A program made the position numbers and the translations under genes. Positions 16,829-23,735 of a DNA stretch of 41,638 nt are shown here, one piece after another. Source of the stretch: Bacteroides sp. CAG:443 (GTDB lineage: Bacteria; Bacteroidota; Bacteroidia; Bacteroidales; Bacteroidaceae); assembly GCA_000432735.1 (NCBI GenBank), contig FR887735.1:1-41638 (forward strand), given 5' to 3'. A model generated the notes under the pieces. The model was not told the origin of the DNA, did not search any database, and saw only the letters and a list, made by a program, of their open reading frames with translations. Numbering within the stretch: the first letter of the stretch is position 1; each line of letters opens with the position of its first letter.

Positions 16829-17782
16829 TTATTTGCAATATCGTTGTATCAGCTGTCGTACTTCGTCTTTCTCTGAGGGAAAATCCATTGTATCGATAAT
16901 AATCTGCTGGTTATGGCAGTCGTATATATGAGGTGCCATGACTTGCAGGAATTTCATTCGTTCGCTGTCGAAGTCACATATCGAAAGCAGTTTGACGCAT
17001 TGCTTGCAGGTAATGCTTCGGCTGTTCAATCCTGTTTCCAGGGTTTTCAACTGCTCGGACGATGGAAAAGCGTTTTTAACTCTGTCGTACAGTGTATTGA
17101 TTTCGGCATCGGTATACAGGCGATTGTTGTAATGTTTTTTGTTTAATATGCTTCGGGCTTTCTCTTCTCCTGAAATGAAAGTCATGGAATTGATAATGCG
17201 GTCTACATTCTGCCGGTCAATGATCGTCGGTTCCAGAATAGCTAATGCCTCCAGTCGATCATCGTCTGAATTGAATATTTTCATTAGCTGTACAATTTCA
17301 TCGCAGGTAAAGTCAGACTGGCGGACAGCAGCTCGGAGTACGTCCAGACGTCCGTCTTTGAAAGGCTTTTCCTTCACCCGTTGATATAATTCACGGAACC
17401 AGGCCTGATCGTCTGTAGGATAAGGCAATGAAGGATTGCTTCCTGCAGGGGCTGGCGGGCAGACTGCTATAGGTGGATAGCCGGGAGACGGATAATTACC
17501 ATCGTACGTATCGAATGAAACAACTTTGTCATTCCGAAAATCGAGTAGAATAACTGTTTGTGCTCCACTGAAATGCGTTTTATGAAATTCCCATTGTTCT
17601 ATTCCATTGCTGGAACGTCTGAACTCGGGATTTCCTAATATGGCGACGACTTCACGTTTCGTCATACCTGTATGTAGGTTCTCCATCAGTTGGGCACGTT
17701 GTCCGGCGGTATCGTAAAGTCCGCAACTGGTCATTGCTACCAGTATGGCTAACATAGTGATTATTTTCATTAAGTTCTTCAT
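16829..17782 (-). CDS. Lipoprotein with BamE/SmpA-like domain and two DUF4476-like repeats
   Basis: This 317-residue protein begins with a lipoprotein signal ending AMTSC (Cys20). Residues about 28-95 have the SmpA/OmlA/BamE pattern: LHTGMTKREVVAILGNPEFRR, then EQWEFHK, then VILLDFRNDKVVSFD. A Pro-rich linker (PGYPPIAVCPPAPAGSNPSLP) leads to two tandem helical repeats, about 130-220 and 225-317. Each resembles DUF4476, a Bacteroidetes domain of unknown function; compare LMKIFNSDDDRLEAL with LLSICDFDSERMKFL. BamE-like domains act in envelope assembly or peptidoglycan association, so an outer-membrane, inward-facing role is a reasonable inference. It is monocistronic, with a promoter at 17811 and quasi-palindromic sites further upstream. 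Confidence 0.8.
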   Translation of the reverse strand: MKNLMKIITMLAILVAMTSCGLYDTAGQRAQLMENLHTGMTKREVVAILGNPEFRRSSNGIEQWEFHKTHFSGAQTVILLDFRNDKVVSFDTYDGNYPSPGYPPIAVCPPAPAGSNPSLPYPTDDQAWFRELYQRVKEKPFKDGRLDVLRAAVRQSDFTCDEIVQLMKIFNSDDDRLEALAILEPTIIDRQNVDRIINSMTFISGEEKARSILNKKHYNNRLYTDAEINTLYDRVKNAFPSSEQLKTLETGLNSRSITCKQCVKLLSICDFDSERMKFLQVMAPHIYDCHNQQIIIDTMDFPSEKDEVRQLIQRYCK

Positions 17783-17810
17783 ATTCCTTATTCTTTTTTG
17801 GTTGATGTTG

Positions 17811-17818
17811 CAAAAATA
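17811..17818 (-). promoter_or_regulatory. Candidate -7 element of the BamE-like gene
   Basis: The minus strand reads TATTTTTG, a match to TAnnTTTG, 28 bp before the start codon. There is no TTG -33 at the normal distance; quasi-palindromes begin about 32 bp further upstream and may bind an activator or repressor. Confidence 0.5.
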
Positions 17819-17849
17819 GGTAATAAAATAAGGATAGAAGAATAGAAAA

Positions 17850-17912
17850 TCCTATAAATATGCAGGTAAATTCCTATATCAAATAGGGATTTTCCTATGG
17901 CAAATAGGTATA
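17850..17912. repeat. Three tandem quasi-palindromic sites with 21-22 nt spacing
   Basis: Left arms TCCTAT begin at 17850, 17872 and 17893; right arms AAATAGG begin at 17881 and 17902, with a weaker counterpart in the first unit. The middle unit contains CCTATATCAAATAGGGA (17873-17889). That site recurs almost exactly at 22354-22371 upstream of prmA. The array lies upstream of the BamE-like promoter in a 420-bp divergent region. Confidence 0.7.
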
Positions 17913-18143
17913 TGGTTGCTACTGTACGGTTGGAAGGTTAGCTAAACATTATCGTAGATAGTTGTTTTTAAGAAACATGTGTCTAGTCAATAAATTGCAA
18001 ACTGATTTTGATGAATTGCTTATAATTGATTATATATCAGAATTGTAAGAGGAAACTTATATCTTTTTGGAAATACTTATATTCCTTGTATTGCTATGAT
18101 TCCGGAATAATTTGAAAAATAAAATAATTGTTATATTTACAAT
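17913..18143. other. AT-rich intergenic region with no recognised gene
   Basis: The gap between the divergent BamE-like gene and the cytochrome maturation operon spans 17783-18202. Outside the two promoters and the repeat at 17850-17912 it is AT-rich, and no reading frame or RNA structure in it was convincing. Confidence 0.5.
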
Positions 18144-18147
18144 TTTG

Positions 18148-18177
18148 TTGCAATATTAGATAAAGTTTCTATCTTTG
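18148..18177 (+). promoter_or_regulatory. Promoter of the cytochrome c maturation / peroxidase operon
   Basis: TTG at 18148-18150, a 19-bp spacer and TATCTTTG at 18170-18177 match the Bacteroidetes promoter consensus. The start codon follows 25 bp later. Confidence 0.8.
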
Positions 18178-18202
18178 CAAGAGTTTCATAAATCATTGAT
18201 AT

Positions 18203-19108
18203 ATGAACTTACAGACTAACTTACTATTCATTTTATTATTACTGCTTTCAGTGGTTGCTCAATGTATCTTTGGCAATTTTCCGTTTGCCTTTTTTGCTTT
18301 TCCACTGGATGTCCTTCTAGCCTTGATCTGGATGGGAGGAATGGGATATGTATATAAAGAAAAGCGTTCCTCACGTTTTGTCAGATTATGGCTTTCCCCG
18401 CAGTGTACTTATTGGACCCTCGGTTGGCTTTTGGCCGGTTGCCTGGTGATTGGTTTGTTCCCTCAGCTTTCCGCTCAGGAAATAGCCGAGAAATCAGGTC
18501 TATTCGTTCGTTTGGGATGCTATCATTTTACTTCTTCTTGGATTTTTGTAGTGGGGCTGTTCGGATTGCTTACACATTTGGGAATGATTACCCTGAGGAG
18601 AGCATTCTTGCCGGGACGAAACCGATGGTGTTTTGTACTTAATCATGCTGGATTGTGGTTGGCTCTCTTCGCTGGGTTCATAGGTAGTGCGGAAGAGCAG
18701 ACACTACGTATGCCGGTGTTTAGAACATCGCCTAGCAATGAGGCGTTTACGGAACAAGGTACGAGGGTGTATCTGCCGAAGTCATTGCAGTTGATCACTT
18801 TTACCGTAGAGCATTACCCCAATGGAAGTCCGCGTCATTTTTTTGCAGATATTTCGATTGATGGAAAGCCTGCTCATCTGGAAGTAAATCATCCGTATGC
18901 GGCAAGTTGGGCAGAAGACTATTATCTGACTTCCTATGATGTACAGTCATCCCAACCGCAGTATTGTGTTGTTCAGATTGTACGTGAGCCCTTGAAGTTT
19001 CTTATGTGGCTGGGTATTGTGATGATGTTGTGCGGAAGTTGTCTGTTGTTTTTGGCTGGTCCCGACAGACAGAAGGCACTGTCTTCTGAGGTTGATGCAT
19101 CTTGTTGA
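18203..19108 (+). CDS. ResB-like cytochrome c biogenesis membrane protein
   Basis: This 301-residue membrane protein is probably the ResB/CcsB half of a System II cytochrome c maturation complex. It has hydrophobic segments at about 7-27, 33-52, 75-93, 112-132 and 147-162. A soluble stretch follows (about 165-268, with PVFRTSPSNEAF and VYLPKSLQL), and a last transmembrane segment lies at about 272-292 (LKFLMWLGIVMMLCGSCLLFL). This topology and the ending REPLKFLMWLGIVMMLCGS fit ResB, which handles apocytochrome with CcsA. The identification rests on topology, weak similarity and the CcsA neighbour 26 bp downstream, so it is less certain than CcsA itself. It is the first gene of an operon with ccsA and a c-type peroxidase. 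Confidence 0.75.
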   Translation: MNLQTNLLFILLLLLSVVAQCIFGNFPFAFFAFPLDVLLALIWMGGMGYVYKEKRSSRFVRLWLSPQCTYWTLGWLLAGCLVIGLFPQLSAQEIAEKSGLFVRLGCYHFTSSWIFVVGLFGLLTHLGMITLRRAFLPGRNRWCFVLNHAGLWLALFAGFIGSAEEQTLRMPVFRTSPSNEAFTEQGTRVYLPKSLQLITFTVEHYPNGSPRHFFADISIDGKPAHLEVNHPYAASWAEDYYLTSYDVQSSQPQYCVVQIVREPLKFLMWLGIVMMLCGSCLLFLAGPDRQKALSSEVDASC

Positions 19109-19134
19109 TACGGAGTAGATTAAATTAATGTGTT

Positions 19135-19926
19135 ATGGGAATGATGATTACGTGGAACAATTTTGAGTGGTTTGCCTTGTCGGCCATTATATTGTGGGGA
19201 AGCGGTGCAGGATTTGCTTTGTTTTCCAAGGAACGAAGTCGCTGGGCTATCCTGCTGACTTTGCTGGGTATTCTGGTTTTTGCAGTGTTTATTGCAGGAT
19301 TCTGGATCTATTTGCAACGTCCTCCCTTGCGTACCATGGGTGAAACCCGATTGTGGTATTCCTTTTTTATGGGAGTATCCGGTCTGCTGACTTATATTCG
19401 CTGGAAATATCCATGGATTTTGTGCTTTTCTACTGTGGTAGGTGCTGTATTTGCTTTAGTCAATATATTGAAACCGGAAATTCACGACCAGTCCCTTATG
19501 CCTGCCTTGCAGAGTCCATGGTTTATCCCTCATGTAACCATTTATATGTTTTCTTATTCCGTGTTGGGCTGCGCCTTTATTCTGTCGTGCATGGGACTCT
19601 TCAAACGTCGGGTAAACTACTTGGAGGCTGCCGATAAGTTGGTTTATACCGGACTTGCGTTTCTGACGGTCGGCATGCTTACAGGAGCGATATGGGCCAA
19701 GGAAGCCTGGGGACACTATTGGAGTTGGGACCCGAAAGAAACATGGGCTGTGGTGACCTGGACCGGTTATTTGTTGTATGTACATCTGCGCTTGTTCAGA
19801 AGTTCTTCTCCACGTGTTCTTTATTGGATATTGATTGTGTCTTTTCTGTCGCTCCAGATGTGCTGGTATGGGGTGAATTACCTTCCGGCAGCCCGTCAAA
19901 GTGTACATTTATATTCTCGTTCATAG
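19135..19926 (+). CDS. ccsA: CcsA-family cytochrome c heme lyase subunit
   Basis: This 263-residue protein has seven or eight transmembrane segments and carries the heme-handling WWD motif WAKEAWGHYWSWDPKETWA at about 187-205. CcsA/ResC moves heme across the membrane and, with ResB, attaches it to CxxCH cysteines outside the cytoplasm. Conserved His residues expected as heme ligands are seen near residue 132 (PWFIPHVTIYMFSY) and at about 246 or later. Two starts are possible, 19135 and 19144 (MITWNNFEW); the family gives no strong preference. It follows the ResB-like gene by 26 bp and precedes the peroxidase by 48 bp, so its immediate client is likely that peroxidase. Confidence 0.9.
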   Translation: MGMMITWNNFEWFALSAIILWGSGAGFALFSKERSRWAILLTLLGILVFAVFIAGFWIYLQRPPLRTMGETRLWYSFFMGVSGLLTYIRWKYPWILCFSTVVGAVFALVNILKPEIHDQSLMPALQSPWFIPHVTIYMFSYSVLGCAFILSCMGLFKRRVNYLEAADKLVYTGLAFLTVGMLTGAIWAKEAWGHYWSWDPKETWAVVTWTGYLLYVHLRLFRSSSPRVLYWILIVSFLSLQMCWYGVNYLPAARQSVHLYSRS

Positions 19927-19974
19927 TCTTATTTGTGATATATACTGGTTGTTTAATTTCTAAATCATTCTTTT

Positions 19975-21363
19975 ATGAAAAAAATTTCGAAGATTATTCT
20001 TTCCATACTGGTGGTAGCCGTCGTGCTTTGCGTGGTGTACCGATTGGTGAATAAAGCACCTTCAGCCAGCCTGGAAAGTAATGCTCAAATGGAAGAAATC
20101 ATTGAGAGCAGTGGTTGTATGGCTTGCCACACGGCTAATCCGAAGTTGCCTTTCTATGCCGGATTTCCGGTTGCAGGCAAACTGGTGAAAGAAGATGTCC
20201 GTTTGGGCTATCGTTCGTTTGATATGACTCCTATGATGGAGGCATTGAAAAAGGGCGAAAAGATCAGTGAGGTCGATTTGGCCAAGGTGGAGAAAGTGAT
20301 TGCCGACGGTACGATGCCGCTGGCTAAGTATTATCTTGTTCACTGGGGATCTTCGCTGACAGATACGGAAAAGCAGATGGCTCTTGCATGGGTTAAATCT
20401 CAGCGTGGAGCTTTTTACCCTAATCCGCTGGCTGATGTGCAATGGATGAATGAGTCAATCCGTCCGGTTCAGGATTCCGTTCCGGTAGATATGCGTAAAG
20501 TGATATTGGGTAACTTGTTGTTCCACGACGTACGTTTGTCGGCAGACAATACTGTATCTTGTTCTTCTTGTCACGGATTAAATACAGGTGGTGTAGACAA
20601 TAAGTCATTCTCTGAAGGTGTAGGCGGACAGTTGGGAGGTGTGAACGCTCCTACTGTATATAATGCATTGTATAATTTTGTACAGTTCTGGGATGGACGT
20701 GCCGCTACATTGGCAGATCAGGCAGCCGGACCTCCTTTGAATCCAGTGGAAATGGCTTGTAAGTCGTTCGATGAAATCTGTGAAAAGCTCAATGCGGATG
20801 TAGCCTTCAGCAAGGCATTCCGTGAAGTGTATCCTGATGGCATTAATCAGGCTAACATTACAAATGCCATTCAGGAATTTGAAAAGACATTGCTGACTCC
20901 AAATTCTCGTTTTGATAAATACCTGAAGGGAGACAAGACAGCAATGAATGCAGAAGAAATCGCCGGATATGATCTGTTCAAGAAATACAACTGTGCTACT
21001 TGTCATGTCGGAGAGAATATGGGTGGACAGTCGTATGAACTGATGGGTATCAAGCGCGATTATTTTGCTGACCGTGGTACGGAACTGACTGTGGAGGATA
21101 ATGGTCGTTTCAAGGAAACAAAGAACGAAAGAGACCGTCATCGCTTTAAAGTACCTGGCTTGCGTAATGTGGCACTGACTGCTCCTTATTTCCACGATGC
21201 TACTCAGGCTACACTCGAAGATGCTGTCATCGCTATGGCTAAATATGAAGTCGGTGTGGATTTGTCGCAGCAGGAGGTAAAACAGATTGTATCATTCTTG
21301 CAGACATTGACTGGAGAGTATCAAGGCAAATTATTGACGAATGCAAATAATTTGAAGAAATAA
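19975..21363 (+). CDS. Triheme cytochrome c peroxidase (MauG/CcpA family)
   Basis: This 462-residue membrane-anchored protein reduces hydrogen peroxide in the periplasm. An uncleaved-looking signal anchor occupies residues 7-24. The first part (about 35-145) is a Haem_bd-like domain with Cys48-Met-Ala-Cys51-His52. The catalytic diheme module follows, with CSSCH at 196-200 and CATCH at 340-344. Conserved segments include LFHDVRLS, the NPVEM methionine region (about 256-260), and VPGLRNVALTAPYFHDA near the C-terminus. The N-terminal heme domain could pass electrons to the diheme core, as in other triheme members. It is the last gene of the ccs operon and ends at a long terminator hairpin. Confidence 0.93.
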   Translation: MKKISKIILSILVVAVVLCVVYRLVNKAPSASLESNAQMEEIIESSGCMACHTANPKLPFYAGFPVAGKLVKEDVRLGYRSFDMTPMMEALKKGEKISEVDLAKVEKVIADGTMPLAKYYLVHWGSSLTDTEKQMALAWVKSQRGAFYPNPLADVQWMNESIRPVQDSVPVDMRKVILGNLLFHDVRLSADNTVSCSSCHGLNTGGVDNKSFSEGVGGQLGGVNAPTVYNALYNFVQFWDGRAATLADQAAGPPLNPVEMACKSFDEICEKLNADVAFSKAFREVYPDGINQANITNAIQEFEKTLLTPNSRFDKYLKGDKTAMNAEEIAGYDLFKKYNCATCHVGENMGGQSYELMGIKRDYFADRGTELTVEDNGRFKETKNERDRHRFKVPGLRNVALTAPYFHDATQATLEDAVIAMAKYEVGVDLSQQEVKQIVSFLQTLTGEYQGKLLTNANNLKK

Positions 21364-21383
21364 ATAAGACTATATTATTATAG

Positions 21384-21446
21384 AAAAGGCTGTCTTTAAT
21401 TTGAATTGGATGTAGTTCAAATTTTAAAGACAGCCTTTCTTTTGTA
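21384..21446. terminator. Bidirectional terminator between peroxidase gene and prmA
   Basis: A long stem of about 20 bp pairs AAAAGGCTGTCTTTAA and following bases (21384-21405) with 21416-21440, with a minor mismatch, followed by TTTT. It lies between convergent genes and serves both. Confidence 0.88.
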
Positions 21447-21459
21447 TCTTGTTATCTTG

Positions 21460-22302
21460 TTACATTACGAATTTGACTGCTACCCAGCGGTTCTTTTCCC
21501 GGTGGTGTACGAAAGTCATTCCTAAACTTTCAGCCTTTTCGCGGATGGCAGGAATATCTTCTACATAGAAGCCACTCATGTAAAGTTCCGATCCCTTGTG
21601 CATGCATGCAGCGTATGCTGCCATATCGTTCAACAAGATGTTGCGGTTGATATTGGCTATGATAATATCGAACGGCTTGCGTCCCTTCAGCAGCGATGCA
21701 TCTCCTAGTTCGACCGTAATGTTCGAAATATGATTCAGAGCGATGTTGTCGCGTGAATTGTTAACACACCAGTCGTCGATGTCGATAGCTGTCACCGGAT
21801 CGGCTCCTCTCATGCTTGCCAGAATGGCCAGAATAGATGTACCGCATCCCATGTCGAGTACAGATTTACCTTTCAGGTCGGCATCCAGTAACTCTCCTAG
21901 AATGGAACTGGTCGTTTCGTGATGTCCGGTTCCGAAGGCCATCTGTGGATTGATGACAATATCGTATTCTGCATGTGGGTAATCATGATGGAAAGTACTG
22001 TGTATCACGCAGCGGTTATCGATGACGATAGGCTGGAAAAAATTCTTTTCCCACTCTTCGTTCCAGTCCTTGTCTTCGGGTTCGGTAATGGTATACGTAA
22101 TCTTCGTATCAGGAACAGGAAAGTTTGCCAGCATTTCTTTCAGGGCATTTTCGTCGAACAGGCTTTGCTGTATATAGGCCTGGACTCCTCCTTCACATTC
22201 GACAAAACTTTCGAAACCGATTTCGCCCGCCAGTGCCGACAAGACATCGGTTACAATTTCATTGCACGGCTGTGCAGTAAAAGTGACTTCAAAGTATTTC
22301 AT
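21460..22302 (-). CDS. prmA: Ribosomal protein L11 methyltransferase
   Basis: This 280-residue cytoplasmic enzyme uses SAM to methylate ribosomal protein L11. The N-terminal L11-binding region (about 1-100) includes DKDWNEEWEKNFFQP, typical of PrmA. The catalytic segment NPQMAFGTGHHETT is at 118-131 and SAM motif I, VLDMGCGTSILAI, starts at 148. Next come AIDIDDWCVNNSRDN and the IIANINRNIL motif, which replaces the NPPY-type motif in this family. It is complete and appears to be monocistronic. The divergent promoter region upstream contains a quasi-palindromic site next to its -7 element. Confidence 0.95.
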   Translation of the reverse strand: MKYFEVTFTAQPCNEIVTDVLSALAGEIGFESFVECEGGVQAYIQQSLFDENALKEMLANFPVPDTKITYTITEPEDKDWNEEWEKNFFQPIVIDNRCVIHSTFHHDYPHAEYDIVINPQMAFGTGHHETTSSILGELLDADLKGKSVLDMGCGTSILAILASMRGADPVTAIDIDDWCVNNSRDNIALNHISNITVELGDASLLKGRKPFDIIIANINRNILLNDMAAYAACMHKGSELYMSGFYVEDIPAIREKAESLGMTFVHHREKNRWVAVKFVM

Positions 22303-22328
22303 ATATATGGAGATATTCGTTTCGCAGA

Positions 22329-22336
22329 CAAAGGTA
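22329..22336 (-). promoter_or_regulatory. Candidate -7 element of the prmA promoter
   Basis: The minus strand reads TACCTTTG (TAnnTTTG), 26 bp before the prmA start. The -33 position falls inside the palindromic site at 22351-22372, so a bound protein there would affect this promoter. Confidence 0.5.
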
Positions 22337-22340
22337 GTGA

Positions 22341-22372
22341 AAATAGGGAAAACCCTATATCGAAATAGGGAA
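22341..22372. repeat. Quasi-palindromic site with 22-nt repeated arm, upstream of prmA
   Basis: AAATAGGGA occurs at 22341 and again at 22363, exactly 22 nt apart. The second copy is the right arm of CCTATATC-g-AAATAGGGA (22354-22371). That site differs from the one at 17873-17889 only by one inserted base. It lies between the divergent promoters of prmA and the secreted-protein gene. Confidence 0.7.
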
Positions 22373-22379
22373 TTTCTAC

Positions 22380-22409
22380 TTGTACGTAACGATTAACTCT
22401 TTAATTTTG
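22380..22409 (+). promoter_or_regulatory. Promoter of the secreted W/Y/G-rich protein operon
   Basis: TTG at 22380-22382, a 19-bp spacer and TAATTTTG at 22402-22409 match the Bacteroidetes consensus. Transcription should start near 22415. Confidence 0.75.
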
Positions 22410-22441
22410 TAATTGAAATAAACCGTATAAATGATATGTGT

Positions 22442-23707
22442 ATGAAAAGTAGAATATGGGCTTCGCTGCTGATAGCTTGCTTGCCGTGGCTGGCTATGGC
22501 ACAGAGTAACGACGACCTTTATTTCGTTCCGAAAAAGGAAAAGAAAACGGAACAGAAAAAAGAGGTACAGTCCGCTCCGAAGCAGACTTCAAACAATACG
22601 ACGGTGTATGCAGCTCCGGGATCGACTATCGTAGTGAAAGACGTTACCGGAAAAACTCGTGACATTGATGAATACAACCGGCGATATACTTCGCGCGACA
22701 ATACCTTTTCAATGCAGAATGATACATTGTATATAGAGGAGAAGCCTTATGGTGAGCGCGGGGAATGGGTGAACGGTTTCGAAGGTTCACAGGATGACTA
22801 TGAGTATGCCATGCGAATCATACGTTTCCGCAGTCCACGTTATGCTATTCCTATCAGTAGTCCGCTTTACTGGGATGTAGTATATGGAGCGTATCCGTCA
22901 TGGGATTGGAATATTTATGAAGATGGCTTATATGCGTATATTTTCCCGACTGCCACTAATCCATTATGGTGGGATTGGCGCTGGAATTGGGGCGTTTCAG
23001 GTCCAAGATGGGGATTTGGCTGGGGATGGTCTTCTCCATGGTATTACAGCAGCTGGTATTCTCCGTGGTATTCCTCTTGGTATTCGCCTTATTGGTATGA
23101 TGGTTACTGGGGCGGCTACTGGGGTGGCTACTGGGGACCAGGATGGCATCATCACCATTATCCGTACTGGGCCGGAAATTATCGTACAGGACATACCGAC
23201 TATCGTCCGTCAAGATATACGGGATATACCTCTTCCAGACGAAATGGTGTAGGCATAGGAAATACTAGTCGATATATAAATACGTCTTCACGGAGAAGCT
23301 CTTCTTCAAATATAGGTCGTGTAGTACGCCCGGGAAGTGGTTATGAACATACCTCGAACTCTGTACGTCCTTCTGTTGGAGGAGGTTCCAGCTTCCAGCC
23401 TGGTAGCGGTTCTTCTGTTACTCGTCCTTCACGTGGAAACGGTTCTTATGTACGTCCAAGTAGTACGGTGGATCGTACAGGTTCTACCTACAATCGTCCG
23501 AGCAGTACCCGACGCAGTTCCAGCTATAACTCGAATACACGTTCCAGCAATGGCTATTCTACTCCTCGTAATTCAGGTAGTTCTTTCTCCAGAGGAGGAG
23601 GTAGCAGTTTCAATCGTGGATCGTCCGGTAGCTTTAACCGTGGATCGTCTGTAGGTGGAGGTTCTTCACGTTCCAGCTCCAGAGGGGGAGGTTCAAGCAG
23701 AAGATAA
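22442..23707 (+). CDS. Secreted low-complexity protein, W/Y/G-rich then S/R/G-rich
   Basis: I do not recognise a functional family. The start is taken at MKSRIWAS (22442); an ATG two codons upstream (22436) is also possible. A signal peptide ends near AMAQ, giving about 420 residues in all. A charged Lys/Glu/Gln linker is followed by a segment with DVTGKTRDIDEYNRRY. The middle (about 150-260) is dense in Trp, Tyr and Gly, with repeats such as WYSPWYSSWYSP and GYWGGYWGGYWG and a HHHH cluster. The C-terminal 150 residues are mainly Ser, Arg, Gly and Asn, with repeats like GGGSSFNRGSS. Such composition suggests a disordered or self-associating surface protein. It is 28 bp ahead of the FadL-like gene, so the two are probably co-expressed. 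Confidence 0.7.
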   Translation: MKSRIWASLLIACLPWLAMAQSNDDLYFVPKKEKKTEQKKEVQSAPKQTSNNTTVYAAPGSTIVVKDVTGKTRDIDEYNRRYTSRDNTFSMQNDTLYIEEKPYGERGEWVNGFEGSQDDYEYAMRIIRFRSPRYAIPISSPLYWDVVYGAYPSWDWNIYEDGLYAYIFPTATNPLWWDWRWNWGVSGPRWGFGWGWSSPWYYSSWYSPWYSSWYSPYWYDGYWGGYWGGYWGPGWHHHHYPYWAGNYRTGHTDYRPSRYTGYTSSRRNGVGIGNTSRYINTSSRRSSSSNIGRVVRPGSGYEHTSNSVRPSVGGGSSFQPGSGSSVTRPSRGNGSYVRPSSTVDRTGSTYNRPSSTRRSSSYNSNTRSSNGYSTPRNSGSSFSRGGGSSFNRGSSGSFNRGSSVGGGSSRSSSRGGGSSRR

Positions 23708-23735
23708 AAATGTCAAATAGAAGATTGTTTGGATT

